The position numbers and the translations under genes were made by a program. Shown here one piece after another: positions 16,138-22,706 of a stretch of 37,512 nt of DNA. The notes beneath the pieces were generated by a model. That model saw only the letters and a program-made list of their open reading frames with translations. It had not been told where the DNA came from and did not search any database. How positions within the stretch are numbered: position 1 is the stretch's first letter; each line of letters begins with the position of its first letter. This stretch comes from Anaerolineae bacterium (GTDB taxonomy: Bacteria > Chloroflexota > Anaerolineae > B4-G1 > DUEL01). The stretch covers positions 1 through 37,512 of the forward strand of contig JAFGEI010000125.1 in NCBI GenBank assembly GCA_016931695.1, written 5' to 3'.

Positions 16138-16885
16138 TTTTTGTTACCCTCTCCACCAGGCGCCGGTAGTCAGCGGCCCCGTTGCTATTGGCGGCATACT
16201 CGTAAATCGTCATTCCATGGCCCGGCGCTTCGGACAACTTGACGTCCGACCGAATCGGGTGGGCAACCTTGTCGGAGAAATACTGCCGCAGCAAGCGCAT
16301 GACCTCTCGGTCCTTGCGCAAGCGGCCCTGGAAAAAAGTGGGGATAATCAGGGACAGCTGAAATTGATGGCCCGGCAGCTGGCTGATCGCCTTGAGCGTG
16401 TCGATCACCTGGCGGGTGCCGACCAAGGCCAGGTAGTTTGTCGCCACGGGCACCAGGATTTCCTTGACGTAAAGCAGGCCGTTTTCACTGACCAGGCTGA
16501 TGGACGGGGAAAAGTCAAAGATGACATAATCGTATCCTTCGACGCCGCGCATCCTTTCCGTCAGTGTATAGCGCGCCTGCTGAGTGTTGCCCAGCCGCCA
16601 CAGCTCTCCCTCGGCCTGGAACAGCGTCCGGTCGCAGGCAATGATGTCGAGGTTGTCCCGGGCGCGGACGATGCAAGCCGCCAGTTCGGCCTGGCCCAGC
16701 AGCAGGTGCGACAGGGAGTAGGTGTAGTGAACGTCCAAATACGTCGCCAGGCCGCCCTGGGCATCCAGGTCGACGCAGAGCACCCGCTCGCCCCGCTCAG
16801 CCAGGCCAGAGGCCAGGTTCACGACGGTCGTCGTTTTCCCGGTTCCGCCCTTGTAATTCAGCACGCCGATTGTTCGTTTGATCAT
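16130..16885 (-). CDS. ParA/MinD-family ATPase
   Basis: 251 residues. The deviant Walker A is K12-GGTGKTT with the signature lysine K12. Walker A' is CVDLDAQGG (D39, D41) and Walker B is YVIFDFSPS. There is no C-terminal amphipathic MinD helix, so it is more like ParA/Soj than MinD. No parB follows, so it is an orphan. In other bacteria orphan ParA proteins position protein clusters through an adaptor encoded next door; here the neighbour is the DPFEG-LysM protein, whose start overlaps its stop. It lies 4 nt after yggT in the pgeF-yggS-yggT run, so it may act in division or envelope placement. It has only a weak ribosome-binding site. Confidence 0.85.
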   Translation of the reverse strand: MIKRTIGVLNYKGGTGKTTTVVNLASGLAERGERVLCVDLDAQGGLATYLDVHYTYSLSHLLLGQAELAACIVRARDNLDIIACDRTLFQAEGELWRLGNTQQARYTLTERMRGVEGYDYVIFDFSPSISLVSENGLLYVKEILVPVATNYLALVGTRQVIDTLKAISQLPGHQFQLSLIIPTFFQGRLRKDREVMRLLRQYFSDKVAHPIRSDVKLSEAPGHGMTIYEYAANSNGAADYRRLVERVTKNG

Positions 16886-16889
16886 TTCT

Positions 16890-17162
16890 TCACAACAACA
16901 GCCAGCCCAATATCTGCAACAGGATACTGGCGGCGATCCACAGGATCAACAGCAGCACCGCCGGGCTCAGGTCGAGCTGGCCCATCGGCGGCAGGCGGCG
17001 CCGGATGGGATGGAGCAGCGGCTCGGTGATATTCCACAACAAGCGCATCGCCGGGTGGGCATAGCTCACCCCCAGCATGGGCAGAACTGCCCGGGCGATG
17101 AGCGCCAGGGTATAGAGCGTCAGCAGCGTGCGAACCATCCAGTATGTGAGCGTGTACGCCAT
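16890..17162 (-). CDS. yggT: YggT-family membrane protein
   Basis: 90 residues with two hydrophobic helices (about 10-30 and 67-89) around the conserved loop TEPLLHPIRRRLPPMGQLDLSP, the hallmark of YggT/YlmG. The family is linked to division and osmotic or membrane organisation. The start is ATG 17162, with GAGGG just upstream and the stop of yggS 5 nt away. It is a normal single-copy (two-helix) form. The ylmG position in the gram-positive ylm cluster matches. Confidence 0.88.
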   Translation of the reverse strand: MAYTLTYWMVRTLLTLYTLALIARAVLPMLGVSYAHPAMRLLWNITEPLLHPIRRRLPPMGQLDLSPAVLLLILWIAASILLQILGWLLL

Positions 17163-17167
17163 ATCCC

Positions 17168-17911
17168 TCAATTTGGACGGGGGCCGAAAATGGACCGGCC
17201 GATGCGCACCATCGTCGCTCCTTCCTCGACCGCCGCTTCGAAATCGTCGCTCATGCCCATCGAAAGCTGCTCCCCCAGCGCGCGCGGGAACCGCTCGCGC
17301 AGGGCGTCGCGCAGCGCCCGCAGGGCGGCGAAAACCGGCCGCACGTCGTCGGGGTCGGCGGCGATGGGCGCCACGGTCATCAACCCTTCCACCCGCAGTG
17401 CCGGCAAGGCCAGGACGTCGGCGCAGGCAGCGAACAGCGCCTCCCGCTGCCCCGCATCCCCCTGCCAGCGGTCCGCCGGAAAGCCGTATTTGCTCGCCTC
17501 CCCGCTGACGTTGCACTCGAGCAAAACCGGCATCTCTTTTCCCGCTTCACCGGCCAGGCGGTTCAAGCGGCGCGCAATTTTGAGCCGGTCGATGGAGTGG
17601 ACCCGGTCAAAGTGGGCCACGACCAACTCCGCCTTGCGGCTCTGGACGTGCCCCACCATGTGCCACGCCGGGAGCTCCCCCTTCATTGCCGCGTTCACCT
17701 GGGGGATTTTCTCCGCCCCTTCCTCAGGACGGTTCTCGCCAAAGTGGCGCAGCCCCGCTGCATACCCGACCAGGATCGCCTGGACGGGGAACGTTTTGGT
17801 TACCGCGACCAACGTCACCTCGTCCGGGCTGCGGCCGCTGCGCAGGGCTGCTTCGGCGATCCGTTCCCGCACCGTGCGCAGGTTCCGACGGACAAGCTCG
17901 GCGTATTCCAT
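17168..17911 (-). CDS. yggS: Pyridoxal-phosphate homeostasis protein
   Basis: 247 residues, the full length of the YggS/PLPBP family. The PLP lysine is K39 (LVAVTKTFP). Further family motifs are HFGENRPEEG, WHMVGHVQSRK, LMTVAP and the C-terminal LSMGMSDDFEAAVEEG followed by VRIGRSIFG. It binds PLP and controls its cellular level and amino-acid balance. It starts 3 nt after pgeF and ends 5 nt before yggT. Confidence 0.95.
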   Translation of the reverse strand: MEYAELVRRNLRTVRERIAEAALRSGRSPDEVTLVAVTKTFPVQAILVGYAAGLRHFGENRPEEGAEKIPQVNAAMKGELPAWHMVGHVQSRKAELVVAHFDRVHSIDRLKIARRLNRLAGEAGKEMPVLLECNVSGEASKYGFPADRWQGDAGQREALFAACADVLALPALRVEGLMTVAPIAADPDDVRPVFAALRALRDALRERFPRALGEQLSMGMSDDFEAAVEEGATMVRIGRSIFGPRPN

Positions 17912-17914
17912 CCC

Positions 17915-18691
17915 TCACTCCAGCATCAACAGCACGCCAAAGCGGCCGGTCTGGCCGTTTTCTGCCCGGTGGGAGAACCACTCGTCCGTGTGACAGGCGG
18001 TGCAGATGCCGGACATCTCCACCTGCCCCACCCCGGCGTCGGCGAGCTGCGCCCGCACCGCTCCGGGCAGGTCGAGGTGCAGGGCGCCGTTTCGCCGCTG
18101 CGCCACCTGCGCCCCTTCCGGGCATGCCTGGGTGACGGCGGTGACGACCTCCGGGCCCACCTCGTAGCAGCAGGGCCCGATCGCCGGGCCGACCCCGGCC
18201 CACAGGTCGCCGGGCCGGCTGCCGACGTGGTGGACGAACGCGGCGACCGCCGCGCCGACGACCCCATTCGCCGCCCCCCGCCAACCAGCGTGCGCCAACC
18301 CTGCCGCCCGGCGGAAAGGGTCGAGAAAAAAGATCGGCACGCAGTCGGCAAAGCGAAACAGGAGAGCAAGCCCCGCCGTGGTGGTCAACAGCCCGTCGGT
18401 ATCCTCCCGCACCGTGCCGGCGTCGGCCGCGCCCACCAGGCGCACATTGTTGGTGTGAACCTGATAGGGGCTGACGATTTGCTCGCGCCGGATGTCCAGC
18501 GCCGCCAGGGCCCGGCGGTGGTTTTCGGCCACGTCGTTCAGGTCATCGCCCACGCTGTGCCCCAGGTTGAGGGTTGCAAATGGATTGCGGCTCACTCCTC
18601 CCAAGCGGGTGAAGGCAGCGTGAACGACCCCCGCCTCTGCCAACGCATCGAACTGGTACAGGGCGATCCCGTCGATAAACTCTCGTCGCAT
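17915..18691 (-). CDS. pgeF: Polyphenol oxidase/peptidoglycan-editing factor family
   Basis: 258 residues. Zinc and catalytic residues are visible in YQVHTNNV, FADCVP and HAGWRG, with GPAIGPCCYEV and the C-terminal CTACHTDEWFSHR. The family (YfiH/YlmD) acts on purine nucleosides and, in E. coli PgeF, removes mis-incorporated residues from peptidoglycan precursors. The start is set at ATG 18691 because a promoter -10 overlaps the earlier ATG at 18700, giving an almost leaderless mRNA. It is first in the pgeF-yggS-yggT-ParA-LysM run. Confidence 0.92.
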   Translation of the reverse strand: MRREFIDGIALYQFDALAEAGVVHAAFTRLGGVSRNPFATLNLGHSVGDDLNDVAENHRRALAALDIRREQIVSPYQVHTNNVRLVGAADAGTVREDTDGLLTTTAGLALLFRFADCVPIFFLDPFRRAAGLAHAGWRGAANGVVGAAVAAFVHHVGSRPGDLWAGVGPAIGPCCYEVGPEVVTAVTQACPEGAQVAQRRNGALHLDLPGAVRAQLADAGVGQVEMSGICTACHTDEWFSHRAENGQTGRFGVLLMLE

Positions 18692-18698
18692 GTTTCTC

Positions 18699-18727
18699 AT
18701 TATCCCCCGGGAAGGAATTCTGCGCAA
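18699..18727 (-). promoter_or_regulatory. Promoter of the pgeF operon
   Basis: On the minus strand: -35 TTGCGC (18722-18727), 17-nt spacer, -10 GATAAT (18699-18704). The predicted start, about 7 nt on, falls at or next to the ATG at 18691, so the transcript would be leaderless. The -35 matches consensus only in TTG. Confidence 0.55.
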
Positions 18728-18735
18728 GTCGCCAC

Positions 18736-18764
18736 TTGACGCCCGCCCCGCTATAGGTTATGAT
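18736..18764 (+). promoter_or_regulatory. Promoter of xseA, leaderless
   Basis: -35 TTGACG (18736-18741), 17-nt spacer, -10 TATGAT (18759-18764). The -10 includes the first possible ATG (18760), so the usable start is ATG 18772, at the predicted transcription start. Confidence 0.7.
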
Positions 18765-18771
18765 AGCAGCG

Positions 18772-20013
18772 ATGTTTGAGCAGCTTTCATTGTTCGCATC
18801 GTCTGACCCGTTGCCCTACACCGTCAGCCAGCTGGTGGCCCGCATCCGGGACACGCTGGAGCTGGAGCCGGACCTCCAAGACATCCAGGTCGAAGGGGAG
18901 GTCTCGAACTTTGCCCGGGCGGCCTCCGGCCACTGCTATTTTACCCTCAAGGATGCCGGGGCGGAACTGAGCTGCGTGATGTGGCGGGGGGCAGCCCGGT
19001 CGCTGCGCGCCCTGCCCGCCGACGGCGACCTGGTGCTGGCCCACGGCCGGGTGGGCGTCTATGAGCAGCGCGGGTCGCTGCAGCTTTACGTCGATCACGT
19101 CGAGCCGGCCGGGGTCGGCCGGCTATACCAGGAATTTGAGCGGCTCAAGGCGCAGCTGGAGGCAGAGGGGCTGTTCGCCCCCGAGCGAAAGCGGGAACTG
19201 CCTCCCTTCCCCCGCTGCATCGGCGTGGTCACCTCCCCCGCCGCGGCCGCCCTACAGGACATTTTGAACGTGCTCGGGCGCCGCTACCCGCTGGCGGAGG
19301 TGCTGCTCTCCCCGACCCCGGTGCAGGGAAAGGAGGCGCCGCCGCAGATCGTCGCCGCGCTGGAGGCGCTCAACCGCCAGCAGGTCGACGTCATCTTGCT
19401 CGCCCGCGGCGGCGGATCGCTGGAGGAACTGTGGCCCTTTAACGACGAGCAGGTAGCGCGGGCGGTGGCAAATTCCCGCGTCCCCGTCGTCTGCGGCGTC
19501 GGGCACGAGACCGACTTTAGCCTGGCCGACTTTGCCGCCGACCTACGCGCGCCCACCCCCTCGGCCGCGGCCGAGGTGGCGACCCCCGAGCGGATGGAGC
19601 TGCGCGGGCAGGTAGATGGACTGTCTGCCCGCATGCACGTCGCCGTCGCGGCGGAGCTGGCCCAACGGCGGGCGTCCCTCGCCGAGCAACTTCGCGCCCT
19701 CCGCCACCTGTCGCCCGAGACGCGGTTGGACCAGGCCCGCCAGCGGCTGGACGAGCTGGCGCGCCGTTCCACGGCGTCGCTGCTGCAGTGCCTCTCCGTG
19801 TGGCGAGAGCGCCTGGCCGGCCTGGCGCGCCGCCTCGGTAGCGTCAGCCCGCTGGCGACGCTGGAACGCGGATACGCCATCGTCCGCTGCACAGACGGTA
19901 CAGTCGTCCGCTCGCTCACCCAGCTCAGCCCCGGAGACCCCCTCGACGTCCACGTATCCGACGGAGAGTTTGGCGCCGCCGTGGTCGAGATCAAGGACAA
20001 GGATGTAGGATGA
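18772..20013 (+). CDS. xseA: Exodeoxyribonuclease VII large subunit
   Basis: 413 residues. The N-terminal OB fold (about 10-110) is IQVEGEVSNFARAASGHCYFTLKD...CVMWRG. The catalytic domain carries IGVVTSPAAAALQD, LLARGGGSLEELWPFND and VGHETDFSLADFAADLRAPTPSAAAE, followed by a long coiled coil and the C-terminal SPLATLERGYAI. With XseB it degrades single-stranded DNA in both directions. xseB, its usual neighbour, is not in the window; instead a flavin oxidoreductase overlaps the stop (ATGA). Start chosen from the promoter; the upstream alternative at 18760 adds four residues. Confidence 0.94.
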   Translation: MFEQLSLFASSDPLPYTVSQLVARIRDTLELEPDLQDIQVEGEVSNFARAASGHCYFTLKDAGAELSCVMWRGAARSLRALPADGDLVLAHGRVGVYEQRGSLQLYVDHVEPAGVGRLYQEFERLKAQLEAEGLFAPERKRELPPFPRCIGVVTSPAAAALQDILNVLGRRYPLAEVLLSPTPVQGKEAPPQIVAALEALNRQQVDVILLARGGGSLEELWPFNDEQVARAVANSRVPVVCGVGHETDFSLADFAADLRAPTPSAAAEVATPERMELRGQVDGLSARMHVAVAAELAQRRASLAEQLRALRHLSPETRLDQARQRLDELARRSTASLLQCLSVWRERLAGLARRLGSVSPLATLERGYAIVRCTDGTVVRSLTQLSPGDPLDVHVSDGEFGAAVVEIKDKDVG

Positions 20014-21305
20014 ACGTCGGGATCATTGGCGCGGGCATCACCGGCCTCACGGCCGCCTACGACCTGACCCGCCAGGGCCACCAGGTCACGGTGTACGAGG
20101 CGCGGCCCTACGCGGGGGGGCTGGCAGCCGGCTTTTCCGACCCCCACTGGGACTGGTCACTGGAGCGGTTCTACCATCACTGGTTTGCCTCTGACCAGGA
20201 TGCCATCGGCCTGATCGAGGAATTGGGCGCGCGGGAACAGCTTTTTTTCCCCCGCCCCACGACCTCCATCTACCACGAGGGACGCATCCATCCCTTCGAC
20301 AGCGCGATCCGCGTCCTCCAGTTCACGCCCATTTCCCTGGTCGACCGCCTCCGCGTCGGGCTCGTCACGCTCTACCTGCGGCTGCTGCGCAACTGGCACC
20401 CGCTGGAAAAGCTCACCGCGGCCGAGTGGACCCGCCGCGCCGTCGGCGACCGGGCCTACGAGGTGCTGTGGAAGCCGCTGCTGATCAGCAAGTTTGGCCA
20501 AGACCATTACCAGAACGTGAACATGGCCTGGTTCTGGGCCCGGCTGCACAAGCGCACGCCCCGCCTGGGCTACTTTGTCGGCGGCTTTCAAGCCCTGGTC
20601 GACCTGCTGGTACAACGGGTGGAAGCGCAAGGCGGCGCGGTCCGTCTCGACGCCCCCGTGCGCGGCATCCACCGCGCCGCGGCGGGGCTGCGGCTGGAAC
20701 TGCGCGGCGGCGACCGGGAGCACTGCGCCGTCATCGCCACCTGCTCTCCGCAGGCGCTGCGCGAGCGGACGCCGGAGCTGCCGGCCGATTACGCCGCCCG
20801 CCTCGACGCGCTCAAATCGATGGGGGCGGTGGTATTGGTGCTGGCCCTCAAGCAGCGTCTGACCCAGGGCCATTATTGGATTAATATGCCCAAGGGCGGC
20901 GACATCCCCTTCATGGGACTGGTCGAGCACACCAACTATATCCCCCCCGATCACTATGGCGGCGATCACATCGTCTACTGCGGCGACTACCTGGCGCCCG
21001 GCCATCCTTATTTCGACTATGACAAGGAACAACTGCTGGCGGAATACCTGCCCGGCATCCGCAAGGTCAATCCCGGTTTCCGCACCGATTGGATCCGCGC
21101 CAGCTGGATGTTTGCCGAGCAGTACGCCCAGCCCGTGCCGGTCCTCCACCATTCCCAGAACATCCCGTCGCACGAGACCCCCCTCCCCGGCCTGTGGCTG
21201 GCAAACATGAGCCAGGTCTATCCGTGGGACCGGGGGACGAATTATGCCGTCGAACTGGGCCGGCAGGTGGCGCAGATGGTCGTGGCGGACGCACAAGGCA
21301 CTTGA
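20010..21305 (+). CDS. FAD-dependent amine-oxidase/protoporphyrinogen-oxidase-like protein
   Basis: 431 residues. The N-terminal Rossmann motif GAGITG (7-12) is followed by YEARPYAGGLA, the FAD-binding signature of the amine oxidase/UDP-galactopyranose mutase superfamily. The C-terminal LPGLWLANMSQVYPWDRGTNYAVELGRQVA is the second FAD contact. The internal GYFVGGFQALVDLLVQRVEAQGG resembles protoporphyrinogen oxidase and phytoene desaturase relatives. The substrate cannot be read from the sequence; cell-surface sugar or isoprenoid work is possible. Its start overlaps the xseA stop by 4 nt (ATGA), so the two are translationally coupled despite no obvious functional link. Confidence 0.8.
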   Translation: MNVGIIGAGITGLTAAYDLTRQGHQVTVYEARPYAGGLAAGFSDPHWDWSLERFYHHWFASDQDAIGLIEELGAREQLFFPRPTTSIYHEGRIHPFDSAIRVLQFTPISLVDRLRVGLVTLYLRLLRNWHPLEKLTAAEWTRRAVGDRAYEVLWKPLLISKFGQDHYQNVNMAWFWARLHKRTPRLGYFVGGFQALVDLLVQRVEAQGGAVRLDAPVRGIHRAAAGLRLELRGGDREHCAVIATCSPQALRERTPELPADYAARLDALKSMGAVVLVLALKQRLTQGHYWINMPKGGDIPFMGLVEHTNYIPPDHYGGDHIVYCGDYLAPGHPYFDYDKEQLLAEYLPGIRKVNPGFRTDWIRASWMFAEQYAQPVPVLHHSQNIPSHETPLPGLWLANMSQVYPWDRGTNYAVELGRQVAQMVVADAQGT

Positions 21306-21330
21306 CTTCTATCCTCTTTCAATCCATAAT
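21302..21330 (+). promoter_or_regulatory. Promoter of the BMP-type ABC operon
   Basis: -35 TTGACT (21302-21307), 17-nt spacer, -10 CATAAT (21325-21330). It overlaps the stop codon of the preceding gene. The predicted start near 21337 gives a leader of about 275 nt before the lipoprotein ATG at 21612. Confidence 0.7.
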
Positions 21331-21353
21331 ATTTCCGCTGCCGCCATTGCCCA

Positions 21354-21481
21354 GGATGCTCTTTCCCGGCCGGAAAAGGGCGGGGATTTGCTGGCGGCGC
21401 CTGCCCTGAACCGAAGGCGAGGGGGCAGACGAAGGACCACCACCTGCGGCCCGCCCACCTTCCGGGCCTGGAAGAGCATCC
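21354..21481 (+). ncRNA. Candidate structured leader RNA of the nucleoside-type ABC operon
   Basis: Three nested stems close one domain: 21354-21365 with 21470-21481 (12 pairs, one G-U), 21370-21375 with 21460-21465 (CCGGAA/TTCCGG), and 21378-21384 with 21450-21456 (GGGCGGG/CCCGCCC). Inside, CTGCCC (21401-21406) pairs with GGGCAG (21423-21428) and overlaps a competing CGCC/GGCG pairing (from 21399), as in a switch or pseudoknot. It lies just after the predicted start and about 130 nt before the lipoprotein ATG. I cannot match it to the purine, preQ1, c-di-GMP or other riboswitch consensus that I know. The 306-nt gap 21306-21611 also holds the promoter and an anti-16S match. Confidence 0.5.
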
Positions 21482-21508
21482 AGAGGCGACTGGCCGAGCA
21501 GTTGCGAC

Positions 21509-21520
21509 AAAGGAGGTGAT
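21509..21520 (+). other. Orphan 12-nt perfect anti-16S match
   Basis: AAAGGAGGTGAT is complementary to the 3' end of bacterial 16S rRNA over 12 nt. No start codon lies at a normal distance: GTG 21516 overlaps it and ATG 21519 is only 2 nt beyond the core. Both are in frame with the lipoprotein, whose own start has a separate AGGAGG. It may serve as a ribosome standby site or give a longer N-terminus. Confidence 0.4.
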
Positions 21521-21611
21521 GTCACCACAGCAATCATTGATGTTGTACCAGTACCGTGGAGCAATGGGTAATGAGAAACTATCGTTCAGACTTTTTCAGG
21601 AGGAGCAAGAG

Positions 21612-22619
21612 ATGCGCAAGAGTTTGATTGCAATGGCAAGCTTGATGGTGATGACAGCAATTCTGACCGCCTGTGGCGGCGGTGGCGGCGCCGGCTTTCG
21701 GGCCGGCATGGTCACCGACGTGGGCGGCATCGACGACAAGTCCTTCAACGCCACGTCGTGGGACGGCCTGGAAATGGCTCGGGAAGAGCTGGGGATCGAG
21801 GTCGCCTACCTCGAATCCCAGCAGCAGACCGACTATGCCGCCAATATCAGCCAGTTCGTCGACCAGGATTACGACATGATCGTCACCGTGGGCTTTCTGC
21901 TGGGCGACGACACCCAGACCTTTGCCCAGCAAAATCCCGACATCGATTTCGCCATCGTCGACTATTCCTACGAGCCGACCATCGAAAACGTGCTCGGCCT
22001 CGTCTTTGCCACCGACGAAGCGGCCTTCCTGGCCGGCTACCTGGCAGCGGGGATGACCCAGACCGGCAAGGTCGGCACCTTTGGCGGCATCGAGATCCCG
22101 CCGGTGACCATCTTTATGGTCGGCTTCCAGAGCGGCGTTGAGTACTATAACCAGCAGCACGACACCGACGTCGAGGTGCTGGGCATGGACCTCTTTGTCG
22201 GCAACTTTGAGTCCACCGACGACGGCCGCCGCGCGGCGGAGGACCTCATCGCCGAGGGCGCCGACATTATCATGCCGGTCGCCGGCCCCGTCGGCCTGGG
22301 CACCGCGGCCGCGGTCCAGGAGAACCCCGGTACGATGCTCATCGGCGTCGACACCGACTGGTGTGTCAGTGCTGCCGAGTACTGCAACGTCACCCTGACC
22401 AGCGTGCTCAAGAACATGGACGTGGCCGTGCTCGAGGCCGTGCGCCTGTCCTACGAGGGCACCTTCGAGGGTGGGGTCTATGTCGGCACGCTCGAAAACG
22501 ATGGCGTGGGCATCGCCCCCTTCCACGAATTCGAGGACGACGTGTCGGCCGAGCTGGCAGCCGAGCTGGAGCAGATCAAGGCAGACATCATCGCCGGCAC
22601 CATCGACACCGGCTGGTAA
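21612..22619 (+). CDS. BMP-family substrate-binding lipoprotein
   Basis: 335 residues. The signal peptide ends in lipobox LTAC with Cys21, so the protein is lipid-anchored outside the membrane, followed by a GGGGG spacer. The family motif is VTDVGGIDDKSFNATSWDGL, then IDFAIVDYS, NVLGLVFATDEAAFLAGYLAAG, IGVDTDW and DGVGIAPFHEF. BMP/PnrA proteins bind purine nucleosides, which is the likely substrate here. The ATG at 21612 follows AGGAGG by 8 nt. It is first in the operon; a strong hairpin after its stop probably lowers expression of the downstream genes relative to it. Confidence 0.93.
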   Translation: MRKSLIAMASLMVMTAILTACGGGGGAGFRAGMVTDVGGIDDKSFNATSWDGLEMAREELGIEVAYLESQQQTDYAANISQFVDQDYDMIVTVGFLLGDDTQTFAQQNPDIDFAIVDYSYEPTIENVLGLVFATDEAAFLAGYLAAGMTQTGKVGTFGGIEIPPVTIFMVGFQSGVEYYNQQHDTDVEVLGMDLFVGNFESTDDGRRAAEDLIAEGADIIMPVAGPVGLGTAAAVQENPGTMLIGVDTDWCVSAAEYCNVTLTSVLKNMDVAVLEAVRLSYEGTFEGGVYVGTLENDGVGIAPFHEFEDDVSAELAAELEQIKADIIAGTIDTGW

Positions 22620-22641
22620 ACCATAGCAAAGATGGCAGGTT

Positions 22642-22677
22642 TTGGCGGCGCCCCGCGCCAGCCGCGGGCGCCGCCAA
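22642..22677 (+). terminator. Intercistronic hairpin after the binding protein
   Basis: TTGGCGGCGCCC (22642-22653) pairs exactly with GGGCGCCGCCAA (22666-22677) around a 12-nt loop, and flanking GGCAGGT/ACTTGCC may extend it. No T run follows. Such hairpins between binding-protein and transporter genes often stabilise the upstream mRNA and damp downstream expression. Confidence 0.6.
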
Positions 22678-22706
22678 CTTGCCCCTTTGCAGCAGGAGGC
22701 GGATCG

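Noticed and set aside
21440..21481. CCGGAAGG on the minus strand, reminiscent of the SRP RNA tip
   Set aside because: The flanking GGTC...AGCAGCC consensus of SRP RNA is absent, and the strand is opposite to the promoter.
21337..21611. Purine riboswitch in the nucleoside operon leader
   Set aside because: No two-hairpin purine aptamer with its conserved core bases could be found; the structure seen is one long closed domain.
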